Assembly (NCBI GenBank): GCA_026545765.1
Contig: CM048840.1
Span: 46,302,580 to 46,366,579 of the forward strand
Source of the DNA: Plantago major
Taxonomy: Eukaryota > Streptophyta > Magnoliopsida > Lamiales > Plantaginaceae
Direction: 5' to 3'
Length of the DNA stretch: 64,000 nt
A program made the position numbers and the translations under genes. Shown piece after piece: positions 1 to 10,563 of the stretch. Numbering within the stretch: position 1 is the first letter of the stretch; the number at the start of each line of letters is the position of its first letter. Under the pieces are notes generated by a model. The model was not told the DNA's origin, did no database searches, and worked only from the letters and a program-made list of their open reading frames with translations.

Positions 1-109
1 TTAATACACGACAAATCTTTTGCAAAAAAAAACAAAAAAAACATACAGGGCAATAAAGCAACAACCGACTCGGATAGGACAACTACATGACTGAATGAGG
101 AAAACTTAC
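1..109 (-). other. Intron start of the antisense gene of element A
   Basis: On the minus strand the antisense coding exon ends at 110 and is followed by GTAAGT, a consensus 5' splice site. The same junction is found in element J at 45720-45721. The intron runs off the left edge, so its acceptor cannot be seen. Confidence 0.6.
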
Positions 110-1568
110 TCAAATCCTTCTTCCCATCACGAAAGCTTGGCTCCGAAAAGCCAACTAGGTAGGGAAGAGGTTGGCAGATTAAGCCTCGGAAAAAATACTT
201 CTCCGGGTCTTGATTCTTGTGGAGAGCTTACATCCACAGCGGAATGTTCCGCGCCGGAGGCTTCCAGTCCGGAAATCTACCGCAGAAGAACTTCCTCTCG
301 AAGCGCCACTGAACCCGCTCCACCTCGGACTGACCCTGTTTTGACGCGGGCCGGATGAAAATGTACCTCTTCCACCAGTTGATCCCGAGAGAAGAGAGAG
401 GATCCACAAAAAAGTATATGCTTGGCGACATACCAGCGTATAAAAGAATCCGTTCCTACTACTTAAATTTACACAAACAATTTCCGAAAATTGTCAAATG
501 TCACCGGGATGCCATTGTATTTACACATCACCCCGAAGCACATCAGGTTTCTAAGGGAGTTAGGGATGATCTGGTGCGGACTCAACCCCATATCATTCAA
601 AATGTCCATCAATTCGGACGCCACAGGCAAACGCCATCCACAGTGCAAACTTATCTCATGCAAGCACATGTATCCGGGAGGCGGATTATAGAAGGCGTGC
701 GACTCATCCGGGATGAGAATCTCCACGGACTCTGGGATCTCATACTTCCTCTGAAGCTCCTCCACCTCCTCGGACGTCACAAAAGATGGGCACGTTGGCA
801 ATCAACAGTCCTCGTTCAGCTCGCCCTCCGGATCAGGATGAGTTACGTCGTCCCTTAATCGAGGAAACTTCACCCGGAATACGTCTTCCCCCTTCCTTCC
901 GCCCTCATCCTCAGTCTTGCCCGGAATACATGAGGAGAAATCATTTCCTCCTCCTCATCCTCCTCCGAATCGACACTATCATACCGACCCTCCTCCTATT
1001 CAACATTCTTCTCCTCAACTCTTTCCTCCCCGGACGAGGAGCTCAACTCCACTAACGTCCGAAGAGGGGCCGCATTATGAACCCGATCTTCAACACCCAC
1101 TTCCAACATTCCTAGTTCAGGTGGTGCTTCGGATGTATCATGCACTTCCTCGATATTCAGCTCCTGTGGATCCGGAACGAATGGCATGCGGTTCGGGTTA
1201 ATCCTAAAATTATAACCTAACTTGCGTATGAGGGATCGAATCTCTACCGGAAGTTCGGGCTCATTCCCAGCACGGCGCGGACGGAGACTCCCTATAGTCC
1301 GAGAGGTCTTCTCAGGGACAGCACCAACACCCTGCACATTAGAGACTTCCGGGTAATCCTGACGCTTCGGAGACCCTGAACCCCGAACAACTAACTGAAG
1401 TATAGAGCTTACCTCGGGTTCTTCCCGGCTCGGATGAGGAGAACGATCCAGCTCTTCCAAATCCTACGTACTACCAACGTCAATCTCCTCGGAGCTCTTT
1501 AATAAAGACAACGCTTCAGAAGCATATCCTTCAGCCTCGGATCAGTTTTGACTATCACTCTCGGACAT
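110..1568 (-). pseudogene. Antisense ORF2 of a Tat element (putative gypsy-type transposon family), first exon, broken
   Basis: Read leftwards from an ATG at 1568 (protein start MSESDSQN, same as in element J). An acidic N-terminal region is followed by a domain resembling Pfam 'Putative gypsy type transposon' (PF04195): recognisable stretches are SVEILIPDESHAFYNPPPGY, LMDILNDMGLSPHQIIPNSL and RNLMCFGV (about 800-480), then PDWKPPARNIPLWM (about 290-230). The role of such ORFs is not established; they lie opposite to gag-pol in many Tat elements. It is not intact: TGA stands where J has CGA nine codons from the start, there is a TAG near 1465, and the frame shifts several times. The exon ends at a consensus splice donor at 109/110. 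No other protein family fits as well. Confidence 0.75.
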
Positions 1569-2043
1569 CCTAGGAAAGAAAAGGCAGTTTTATGAGTTTT
1601 ATGATTGTAGTTCGAGAGGCCGTTTACGTAGATTAAAAGTTAAAAAAAATCTACGATCGGAGAAGCACGAACAACTCCGTCGGACGCGATTAGTTCAGAG
1701 TTAGTGAGAAGTCAATTCGGTGTTAGGTCTAACTACTCAACATATCTGAAGAAAACTACGTTATACTTATAGCCAACTACGTAATACGGAAAATGTGCAT
1801 ACATCTGAACATGCAACATTTTGAAGATGGAAAAATAGAATGCACAGAAACCTTGGAAGCAAAGAAAGCAAACAAGCAACTTACTTGCACTCGGATTATT
1901 GGATCGAAGGCAGCTAACTTTGCGCGGATAACTCGCTACGAACTTCTTCTTACTTGCTTCGGATTGCTTGAACTTGCTTCGGATGTACTCAAATTCGAAA
2001 AATCTTGTCTCTCGAAATGTGAAAGTAACATCGGTTAAGCCCC

Positions 2044-2051
2044 TATTTATA
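2044..2051 (-). promoter_or_regulatory. TATA box of the antisense ORF (element A)
   Basis: On the minus strand this reads TATAAATA within CCTCTATAAATAGGG, about 480 bases upstream of the antisense start codon. Element J has the same box at the matching place (47598-47605). Conservation in two diverged copies suggests that the antisense ORF has its own promoter. Confidence 0.6.
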
Positions 2052-2278
2052 GAGGGTTAAATCGGGAAGCCCAACCGTCGCCATTTTTCGGGATTAAATC
2101 TCAATCGTAGATCCAAATTCATCCAACGGCGTAGTATAACAATACCAGGCGAAATGACGCATTGGTACAAAAAATTTACCTTACCATGACAAAAACACAT
2201 ACAACAAACTCCACCACACTCGGGAGAAGGACAACACTCAACCTTCGAATGGCCATTCCATCTTCTGCCTCGGATACC

Positions 2279-2680
2279 TATCCTTTTTTTTTTACAATGA
2301 AGGACGATTTACCTCACCATCACATGGACCCTCGTACATTCGGATGTCCCTCTTCGGACCATCCCAATCAGGTTGATAAAAAACCTATCCTTTTTTTTAT
2401 TACAAGGACGGATGATTTACTTCACCATCACACGGACCCTCGCCCGTTTGGATGTCCCTATTCGGACCATCCCAATCAGGTTGATAAAAACCCTATCCTT
2501 TTTTTTACAAGGAAGGACGCTTTACCTCACCATCACACGGACCCTCGTCCGTTCGGATGTCCTCTTCAGACCATCCCAATCAGGTTGATAAACACCTTAT
2601 CCTTTTTACAAGGAAGGATGATTTAACTCACAATTACACGGAACCTCGTCCGTTTGGATATCCGTCTTCGGGTCATCCCT
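2279..2680. repeat. Tandem repeat, about 107 bp x 3.8, in the 3' untranslated region of element A
   Basis: Four units start at about 2279, 2386, 2494 and 2598 (107, 108, 104 and about 82 bp). Each begins TATCC plus a T run and contains CCTCACCATCACACGGACC and ACCATCCCAATCAGGTTGAT. Tat-lineage elements are known to carry variable tandem repeats between their coding part and 3' LTR, and these can seed satellite DNA. Element J has no array here. Confidence 0.85.
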
Positions 2681-2809
2681 TCACCCACCAAAGGTACAAC
2701 TCCGACGTTCTCTGTCTACACTTGATCTCGCGTACAAATAGCCCTTTTTTTCTTTAATTTTGTTGCATTCCGAGCCTCCTTCCTCGGACTGCAGCAATAG
2801 AAAGAAAAA

Positions 2810-2824
2810 GGGGGGGGGGGGGGG
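2810..2824. repeat. Poly-G run of 15
   Basis: Homopolymer in the 3' untranslated region of element A. Its length is prone to sequencing and replication error. Confidence 0.9.
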
Positions 2825-2960
2825 AGGGATTGAGTTAAGGACTACAAGAAGCACGGATTACACATTTTTTTCTGCTTACGCGGGATGGATTGAACCGAGA
2901 AACAAATTGTCTTCTCCACTTTTAACCATAGTTCCACAACTATCTTCTACTAAGATACAT

Positions 2961-2975
2961 GGAAACTAGGGGGAC
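2961..2975 (+). other. Polypurine tract of element A
   Basis: GGAAACTAGGGGGAC lies directly before the 3' LTR. It matches the corresponding tract of element J (about 48228-48239), where plus-strand DNA synthesis would be primed. Confidence 0.65.
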
Positions 2976-2978
2976 ATA

Positions 2979-4901
2979 TGTTGATACGGAAATATGTCCC
3001 AAGTTATCTACGAGTCCGGGACCTTAAAGTCCGACCCTAAACCCCCATAGGTCCAACTCACCCGGGTGGAAAGGAACAGGATGTTAGAACATAGGATCCC
3101 GGATTGGTACTTGGAACAAGATCAACAGACAATGTTGCCAACAATGTTGTTCAACAATGTCTTCAACACAGTAAACAAAACACAGCGGATGAATATGAAA
3201 GAAACTTCTATTACCAAGCCAACATATATAAATATGTTGGCCGCGCCTTTAGGCAAAATATCTACTGACAGGAAAAGTAGATCTAATCAACTAGGTTTAA
3301 TACAATCACAGATGATTGATTAAACAACCAAAACTAGCCCTAGAAGAACTAACAGTAAAAGATATTCTAGGTCGATGTTTGAAAGAGTTATTCAACAATG
3401 AATACTCTTATACAAACTCTAAAGCTAGCAGAAAACAAGAAGCCTAAACTCTTTAATAAAATCTTGATTGATCATCAAAAAGGCTTTTTCATTGCTCGGC
3501 TGAGTCCTTGTATATATACTTGAGATATCGACAGCTCCCATCCAAGTCGAAAGGCAATAGGATATCAGCAAAGGCAATTTTCTTTGTCTTGTTTTCTTCA
3601 ATATTCAGCTACAAGGAAATTCCCATATCAGTGTCTTCAACAATATATTTCCTTCTTGCTTTCTTCAACAATATTCTTGAAAGATTCTCTCTTTAATCTT
3701 GTATTCTTCTTGCAACTATGTTCTTCATGTACATATGTGATGATCCGGGATCTCAGCAGGAAGAAACTAACGTTGTTTCTCTGTATCTGGCTGGCTGGAA
3801 AATCTTTCCAAGATTATCTCTAGAGAATCTTTTATTTCCTTCTTTCTTTGAAGGTGACCATAACTTGTCAAACCCTTTCCTTCTTTTTAGATTGCATTCC
3901 TTGTGTCCAAAGCAACTCAAACTCTTTCATTATTCCTGCAGAAATTCGAATTGATTGCTTCCAGTCCAAGTCATCAGTCCAATTGGCCTGCTTGTTTCTA
4001 TGTTGTCTGCTGTTGTCCGTAATGTTGTTCCAACATTGTATTGGCACTATTTCGCAATGTTGCACAACATTAAAATCCTGCAGTTCACAAACAACAACAA
4101 CAAACACAAACATTGAACTGAATCATGAAAGATAAGATTATCTAGTCAAGTGCAACTTGCACTTTCACAGGAGGACCCTAAGAGTAGTAGGTCTGACCCT
4201 GCCAATGGTCCGTAACCATGGGGTCCGACCCGGACACCCGTCCGGACTCAACACAACGACCTCACAAGCAACCAAGTGAACTGGCACCTGAGAGTATTGA
4301 GGTCCAAGTCACGTGTCCCGGACCGCCTCCTTCGGACAGTGCATGGATTGGGGGAATCCCCAGTCCCACCTAGTACGGTCCGGACCTACCTCCTCGGATC
4401 TCACACATGGCAGACTGCAACAAGGTCTCCAAACTCTCTCATTAATGACTAATCTGCCCTCGAAAGCCCAAAAGGGAATGGGTTAGGGAGTCATTAATGG
4501 GCCATGGGCCTATTGAGACATTGTTGGCTCAATCTGGGCCTGACACTTGGCACGATCTAGGGGTTCCCTCCCATCTTGGGAGATATCTATTTATATGGCA
4601 CACATTCTCATAATAACGATAAGGAATAATTGCTTCTCATTCCCGATAGTTATACCGAGTTGATCCTCACTCTCTCGCAAGTAAAGTCTCCTTCCGGTTT
4701 GACACCACGCAAACCGGGTATAAGGTTCTAACCCCCCCCTCCAAGCTACTTGTGCAGGTCCTCACGCGTCGCCTCTTATCAGTACGACGGTTCTTACGGG
4801 CTTCTACTCTTTGGTCTTTGCAAGCAAGGTGGTCTAGGTACTCAGTGTGAAGGAAAGCAAGGGAAATTCATTTAAGTGTTCGAGGGACTTTGCCCTCAAC
4901 A
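2979..4901 (+). repeat. 3' LTR of element A, interrupted
   Basis: Begins TGTTGATACGG and ends CCCTCAACA, the ends of the J LTRs. Without the nested solo LTR and its duplicated target it is about 830 bp, against 940 bp in J. A TATA-like TATTTATATGG lies near 4589, followed by the conserved GGCACACAT. The shared tail (CCGGTTTGACACC..., AAGTAAAGTCTC) matches J around 35750. No duplication can be checked because the 5' LTR is outside. Confidence 0.85.
3082..4167. mobile_element. Solo LTR, copia-type, nested in the LTR of element A
   Basis: A 1086-bp block begins TGTTAGAACATAGG and ends TGCACTTTCA, flanked by a perfect 5-bp duplication CAGGA (3077-3081 and 4168-4172). It has no internal region or coding potential, so it is a solo LTR left by LTR-LTR recombination. 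Both ends carry clusters of CAATGTTG/CAACATTG motifs (3128-3170 and 4021-4072), a pattern I associate with SIRE-like copia LTRs. The family assignment is tentative; the boundaries are firm. Confidence 0.85.
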
Positions 4902-6643
4902 CTTTCTTCTTGCTTCTTGAGTGCTATGCAATTATATGCTTCATTTGATTTAATTGATTATGTTTGAGATATGTGGATACATGCTTACTTCTAGTATTCA
5001 CTCATTTAACACTTGGTTGGTGGAGATTTTACTAATTGGTTGAGAATTTGAGGGTTTTTTTGTTCTTGCCTACCAAGTGTTCGATAGAATGTCTCAATAG
5101 AACAAACTCCCTTGTTGACCCCTTTTTCCTTCGATTACTTGCTCACATGATCTTAACTTGATGAAGTATTCTTAGAAAACATGTTTGCATCGTCATATGC
5201 TCATAGGATGGAGACTTCATGACAATTTGCCTTTCGAACTTTATGCATGACACAATTTGAAAACTTGAGTTGCATGCCTTGTTCTTGCATCACTTTGAAG
5301 TGGCTATTGGTCTTATTACAAGCTAAGATATTTCAAATGCATTGTGCCACACAATAGGTTTGGGGAGGAGAAACCCCATTAGATTTGCATGTAAGCTCTA
5401 GAATCGATTTAACTCCAAACATACTATCTCACACACTTTTTTGAACTAGGTACTATGGGAAGAAACCAAGGACGAAAGGATGTAGGTGAACCAAGCACTA
5501 AGAGGGCAAAGAAAGGAAAGAAAGCAGCATCGACAACCCTTTCAAGCAAGGCTCGGAGTTGGCTATTGGTTAATAGCGACTGAGGAGTAGTCCCCGAAAG
5601 GAACATAGAAATCGGATGGGGGATGAACCATGCCCTTAATTGGATACACGACGTCTTGAATCTGTATTTTCGGGGAACCTACACTACCATCCTCCGAGGA
5701 TACGATATAGAGATAGTCGGGGAGTTTTATGCGGAGTACTTTCAACTCAAGATTGACAAGCCGAAGGATGCACTTCTAGATCACCCCATCACTGTACAAG
5801 GGGTAAAGTTCATGTATGGACCGGGAGCTATCAATGACTACTTCAACATCCCCGATGAGCACATTCATGGCGAATACAAGGAGCCGGCATACCACGAGTT
5901 GAAGTACGGAGACTCCTACCAAACACCCCAATGGTATTACTTGGAGAAAGATTTTGAGGGGATACGGTAGGGATATCCATCCCGAGGGCTACACTCAATG
6001 GAAGGGCAAGGTTTGGATGCGTTTTGTAGAGACCTACGTGAAGCCAACTCTGCACCGCGAAGAGCTTAAGGAAGACGTAGCGTGCACAAATATGGAGGGT
6101 CACTACATAGATGCTGGAAGAACCATCATGAAGGAAATGCAACTGGTGAAGAAGAACAAAAGAAGGAACCTACCCTTTCCCAGTCTTATCATAGCAATAT
6201 GCAAGAAGAATGGGGTTCCTACTAGTGAGTCAGGATACGCTCCGCTCATAGAACCTTCTAATGAGAAAAGAACCATGCTCCTCCTAGAAATGCATGAGAA
6301 GGCTACTAAAGCTGAACTGAGAAGAAGAGGAGTAGCGGATCTACCGCAAGGAGCCTTCAACATGAATTCGTTCAATGAATTCGTGAACAACTACCAATTG
6401 GAGAGTCAAGGCAATGCGCGAAGGAGGAATGAAATGAATGAAATGGGCCGGAGGTCGGAGTGGAACGATCATGTGACCTACCTACACAACTATGAGCAAA
6501 TCTCTTACCAGCAGGATAACATTAGCCGGTATGGTCACCATGAATTCCCACCTTACTACCCTCCACCACAGCTCTATCCACCACCCGGGGTCGATCCATC
6601 ATAGCACTACCAAGGCTACCAAGGATTTTATCCCCCACCACCT
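4902..6643 (+). mobile_element. Element B fragment carrying a putative plant transposon protein ORF
   Basis: This segment lies between the LTR of A and the LTR of C. It holds a non-coding leader (4902-5455) and one ORF. The leader has a polypurine-like AGGTTTGGGGAGGAG at 5356-5370, the same motif that recurs in the 3' regions of Athila-like elements here. It is truncated on both sides: on the left by the LTR of A and on the right, within the last codons of the ORF, by the LTR of C. Its own LTRs are not visible. The ORF is homologous to that of element F. Confidence 0.55.
5456..6643 (+). pseudogene. Putative plant transposon protein (PF20167-like), disrupted
   Basis: Starts at the ATG at 5456 (MGRNQGRKDVGEPSTKRAKK, a basic nuclear-type N-terminus). 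After a stop near 5581 the frame resumes through 5623-5970 and, after a frameshift, 5954-6604. The centre (GTYTTILRGYDIEIV, ALLDHPITVQGVKFMYGPGA, NDYFNIPDEHIHGEYKEP) is shared with the ORF of F and resembles the Pfam 'putative plant transposon protein' domain. It resembles ORFs annotated near Athila-type elements. The C-terminus is proline- and tyrosine-rich (FPPYYPPPQLYPPP). The reading is cut by the insertion at 6644 just before its end. Function unknown; a gag- or env-like accessory role is possible. Confidence 0.6.
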
Positions 6644-8044
6644 TGATGTGCACTCAGAGATTTCATTTTTCGTTGTAGAACCTGTAATCTCTAAATACAA
6701 TCAAGATTAAATTTATAAGTCGCAAGTCCTCAATTCCACAGTTTATAGTGGAAAGTTGACTCGGGATGTCGTTCTCCACGGACACTTAGCATAGGAACAA
6801 GCAAATAACGTTTGTGATTGAATGCAGAAAGGTAAACAGATTAATCTCAGACATAATTAAATCGTAGTAAACCCTAAATTGCTTTGTTGTAAATAAATAA
6901 TGGACAGGCGTAGAGGTTCCCCAACCTCCCTCTACTATGCTACTCCTAACTACTTAGAATCAAACAACGTACTTGCCGTCTACAGGTAGCAAAGAAACAT
7001 GCCAAAAGGATCAAGTCGTAGTTAATCCAGACACCCTAATTAAACCAACAATGTGTTGTGTCATTCAACACACTGTCTCGCCACGTTTTCAGACAAATCA
7101 CATAGGATAATAAATAATCCGTTACCAAGTCGTAGTTAGTAAGGATTTTCCACGTAAAGAGTCGGACGAATAAAGAACAAGCACGAATTACGTTTTAAAA
7201 CTAATTCATTAATATATCATGGTATATGAAGAAGTAGCAAAATCAGAGTTATGGCGGTTCGCCTTTACAAAAGGAAATTAGCTACTCATAGTAATAAAAA
7301 ACAAAAATCGAAATCTAAGAAGAAAGGAAGAAGAAGCTTAGTCTCTGATGTTCTTGATGTCTTCGTGCTGCTGCTTCTAAGGTTTCCTCCTCCTGGGTGC
7401 CTGACCGCCAGCGGGTTGGGGTTTCATTTCCCCGAGGACTGGTTCTCTCTCAAGGAGAGTTTCTTTGAGAGTTGTGTGAAATCTGAGACCCTTGAGGTCT
7501 TATTTATAGGTGAAATTTCGACCTCCAAACCGCCATTATTCAATAAGGAAGGTTTAGGAAGGCGGGCATCAGCCTGACAGACCAGAAATCAGACAAACGA
7601 GAGCCCATGAGGTCCACTGCGTTCGCCTGGTGGCCGCAGTGACCCCTATTGCGTTCCCCTGGTGGCTGCCATCTTCGATTGCTGCAGTCTCGAATATGTT
7701 TTCTTCATTCTTCAATTTCGGGCTTCGTAACTTTGTTTCCTCGGAAAGTGGTCTTCTACAAAGTTGTTCCTCCTTCAATTATCTTCGCATCGGTTGGTCT
7801 TAGACATGTTTTGACTCCTCGAACTCCGTGCAATGGTCGATCTGGCGTATTTTCTTCCTTGTCCCGATTTGGCACAATTATGCCGTTTTAGTGCTGAAAT
7901 CGTGCAAATCCTCAAAACCGCGATCATGACCTACATAAAACACGCAAAGTTAGTAATTGACCATAACACGACACAAATATTGCATCTACGGCAAAAAACG
8001 AGGGTCTAAAAGTATGCTATATCGTACATTTCATTGTCACATCA
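6644..8044 (-). repeat. 3' LTR of element C
   Basis: A 1401-bp LTR that starts TGATGTGCAC and ends TGTCACATCA on the plus strand, so both strands read TGATGTG...CACATCA. On the minus strand TATAAATA is at 7508-7501. The short frames in it (for example 7251-7577) look like chance. It is not homologous to the LTR of F in spite of the shared 3' internal sequence. Confidence 0.75.
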
Positions 8045-8058
8045 CACCCCCAAACCAG
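8045..8058 (-). other. Polypurine tract of element C
   Basis: On the minus strand CTGGTTTGGGGGTG lies directly before the LTR start TGATGTG, as expected for the plus-strand primer of an Athila-type element. Confidence 0.65.
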
Positions 8059-8253
8059 TTTCTTGCTAATCCTTGAGCAAGGTAAAAACGATAATTAAGA
8101 AGTAAGCATGAAATAAGCAACAAGAAAAAACCACCACATAGACAAGTAGCTAGTTTCAAGGTTCCAAACTCTACTGACTCGCTTAGTTTCTGCTCAAACT
8201 TCATGACTCCACATCAAACAAGTAACAAGTAAGAATCATTCACTACAGCCAGC

Positions 8254-8315
8254 GGTTACAAGTGTAACCCAATGTCCTTATAGGTGTACTTCAAAATCAT
8301 TACCTCGTGGTAATG
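8254..8315 (-). other. Two-hairpin RNA module, element C copy
   Basis: In element sense (minus), CATTACC-ACGA-GGTAATG (8315-8298) is followed 28 nt later by GGTTAC-ACTT-GTAACC (8269-8254). Both stems pair perfectly. The copy in F is the same except for loop GCGA in the first hairpin. Related pairs with different stems occur in H, I and K. Confidence 0.55.
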
Positions 8316-8350
8316 TTATGCAATCCTGCTCCCAAAAGTCGAGGCATAAA

Positions 8351-8962
8351 TCAAAGTAGTTCAATGGAGTGTCTAGTTTTAGACTTGAAAGATATTTTGG
8401 ATTGTTTCCCCATTTGGCAAGCTGAGCATATACCATCTTTTCTATATGCCATTTTGGGTAAACCAACCACCAATTCTTTCTTGGCTAGCTTGTTCAGAGT
8501 TTTGAAGTTCAACTGACTCGTTCTTTTATGCCATAGCCAATTTTCTTCAGTGTAGCCAGATTGACTCACCATGAGACATTCTTCAGTTGTGGCAGATGCC
8601 CAGTCAGCAACATAAAGACTTCCTTTCCTCCTAGTAACCAAGACTGTCTGTTTTGACTCATTGTCAATCAGTTTGCAGAATTTTGATTTGATCTTTACTA
8701 AGAACCCCTTGTCAGCAAATTGACTCATGCTTAGGAGATTATATTTCAGTCCTTTTACATGAAGTACACCAGAGATTGTAAGGGCTCCCATTTTCAGATC
8801 TCCAAATCCTACAGTTGGATTTATTTCTCCTCTAGCAAATCTGATATCTGGTCCAGTATTGCCAACTTTGTAGTTGACCAGATTTGCTTTTTCTCCTGTC
8901 GTGTGCTTCCCACAGCCACTATCAAAATGCCATGTTGGATTCTTCCTTGGAGTGTTCTGCAC
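8351..8962 (-). pseudogene. Copia pol fragment: protease and GAG-pre-integrase region (element D)
   Basis: This 203-codon frame contains WHFDSGCGKHTTG (copia aspartic protease, catalytic DSG), YNLLSMSQFADKG, and the GAG-pre-integrase / integrase zinc region: WLWHKRTSQLNFKTLNKLA followed by CSACQMGKQSKISFKSK. In the usual HHCC motif the second histidine is replaced (SQLN where SHLN is typical). The frame ends where copia sequence meets the 3' end of element C, so integrase core, reverse transcriptase and RNase H are missing. In an intact element the protease would mature Gag-Pol in cytoplasmic particles. ATG at 8962 is only the first methionine of this open stretch; the real polyprotein starts at 18920. 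Confidence 0.8.
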
Positions 8963-9403
8963 AAAACATGAAATAGGAGTTTAAGTTCTCATTTCAATAA
9001 TGGAACCATCTGGACTAAACAATCTTCCAGTAGGAATCCATTTTTGTATATATTTCTTAGAAACATGTATTTGTCTATTAGGAACATAAGGAGGAATTCT
9101 ATGTGAATGAGTAGTATTATCATTATTAAGAATTATTTTCCTTTTTGGTGCGTTCCTTGGTGCTCCTTGTGGTGCTTTCAGATACCTGTCAGATTTCTCA
9201 GTCTGCCTTTCAGTGAACTTTGCTTTCCTTGCCAGATTTCTTCTAGCCCTGGCATTCAGAGTGGTCGTTGCCTATTCTTTCTTCCACTTCTGATGATTGC
9301 TATGCGCAATTCTGGCTTTTATCCATCGTTCTTGCTCTTATTCACGAGCAAGTTGTTTCCCGATGGCTTTATAGCGAATGCCTTTTCAAGCACCTGGTGC
9401 TAT

Positions 9404-10013
9404 CTAAGTTCTCTTCTCAGCAGCTTTGCTAGTCTCTGGAACGTCTTTCTTTCCAGAAAACGTGATGTTGGAAAATTTACCTGCTCCCGCAATTTTTCCT
9501 TTCTGAGAGACATAGCACTGTGGGTGATTACACTTTTCAGTGTTATGTTTCTTTACAGAAACGTTCCTAACAGTTTTCTTTTGGACTTGTTTTTCCACAA
9601 AGGTTTGGTCGCAACGGCCTTCCTTTGTCAACAGCCTTAGCTTTCTGACCAGTGCTATAGGTTGTTTGGGAACTGCCTTGCTAAGGACTGATAAATGTTA
9701 TTTTTTCATCACTCTTATTCAGAGTGGTAGAACTATTTGTTTGTGTGTCCGGCCCAAGTCCTCCCTTTTCTGAAGGATCTCTTAAATAAGAGTGTACTTC
9801 AGTAAGAGTGTCACTAGCTTTGGCATAGGATTGAAAAGAGAGTTCTTTCTTTTTGAGTTCCTCATTTTTAGAAAGAAGATCTTTATACTCCTTTTGGAGT
9901 ATTTCCATTGCCTTTCTGTGTGATTTCTCCGTCTCTGATATATGTGCTTTGAGAAATGCATTTTTGGCATCCATTTTCTCAGATATCTTGAGTAATTGTG
10001 AATTTTCTTTTTC
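9404..10013 (-). pseudogene. Copia gag C-terminal part with coiled coil (element D)
   Basis: Leftward continuation of the D gag beyond the CACTA insertion. The stretch 10013-9681 is a strongly heptad-like helix (FVVLEKENSQLLKISEKMDA, MEILQKEYKDLLSKNEELKK), i.e. a predicted coiled coil. After a stop and frame change a basic segment follows (9631-9404), including KCNHPQCYVSQKGK. Removing the CACTA element and one copy of the AAG duplication joins this frame to the gag on the other side without a shift, which shows they were one gene. The last part toward 8970 is too decayed to follow. Confidence 0.65.
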
Positions 10014-10064
10014 AAGCACTACAAAAAAATCCGGGTCCATCCCTAAACCCCCCGATTCGTCCCT

Positions 10065-10311
10065 AATCCGTTAAGGACAGATAGAGATGCCCGTCATTAA
10101 AACGGGCGTCTCTAACCAAATAGGGACGGATAAAATATCCGTCCCTAAATAAGGAAGGATATTATCCGTCCCTTATGGTCAAAGACCGTTAGGGATGGAT
10201 AATATCCGTCTCTAAATTTAGGGACGGATAATATCCGTCCCTAAATTTCCCTAGGCTAATCCAACCTAATTCTAGGTTTTAGCGACGGATAATATATTTA
10301 TCCGTCGCAAA
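10065..10311. repeat. Left subterminal repeat region of the CACTA element
   Basis: Many direct and inverted copies of AGGGACGGATA / TATCCGTCCCT, several in hairpin form such as GGACGGATAATATCCGTCC. In En/Spm elements such motifs bind TnpA. The right end carries the same motif. Confidence 0.85.
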
Positions 10312-10563
10312 AACTGAATTTTTTTTATTTTTTTAATTTTTTTTTAATTTTTATTATTTTTTCCTGTTTTTTACATTTCACCTGTTTTACACTCAATATA
10401 GTCGTAGATAATATTCCCGAAAGTGATAAAATTGCATTAATTAAAATAGAGATTCGATAAAATATCCGAAGAGAAGACTAAAATCCGAACAGAAGACTAA
10501 ATATCCGAACAAGATGAGATAGTGTGAAAGTATGTAGCTAGAACAACATAAGTACATGAGCAT

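Larger units (their letters stand above)
1..4901 (+). mobile_element. Element A: Tat-lineage Ty3/gypsy LTR retrotransposon, 3' part
   Basis: The window opens inside the internal region of an LTR retrotransposon. Bases 1-2978 are its 3' internal part and 2979-4901 is its 3' LTR. The order antisense ORF, antisense TATA box, 3' untranslated region, polypurine tract, LTR is the same as in the complete element J (35005-49182), and the LTR ends (TGTTGAT...CCTCAACA) match those of J. The gag-pol half and 5' LTR lie to the left, outside the window. The sequence is clearly diverged from J, so A is another member of the lineage. A solo copia-type LTR is nested in its LTR. Tat-lineage assignment rests on J, which has the second RNase H remnant typical of that lineage. 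Confidence 0.85.
6644..8355 (-). mobile_element. Element C: Athila-like LTR retrotransposon, 3' end only
   Basis: Minus-strand orientation: 3' LTR at 6644-8044, a polypurine tract just inside it, then about 310 bp of 3' internal sequence. It joins copia sequence abruptly near 8356. The 3' internal part closely matches that of element F (20695-20815). Gag, pol and 5' LTR are missing. It entered element B within the final codons of its ORF (CACCT at 6639-6643 precedes the LTR); the partner duplication was lost with the 5' end. Confidence 0.75.

Noticed and set aside
2279-2680. Regular repeats that might suggest a CRISPR array
   Set aside because: Units are contiguous, about 107 bp, without unique spacers, and lie in a plant retrotransposon; it is an ordinary tandem repeat.
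7251-7577. Open frame of 108 codons on the plus strand
   Set aside because: It lies in the LTR of element C, has no recognisable motif and covers the antisense of the LTR promoter; taken as chance.
9107-9640. 177-codon plus-strand frame with hydrophobic stretches, like a membrane protein
   Set aside because: It is the complement of the copia gag C-terminal region of element D, whose minus-strand frame has coiled-coil and basic features; a shadow.
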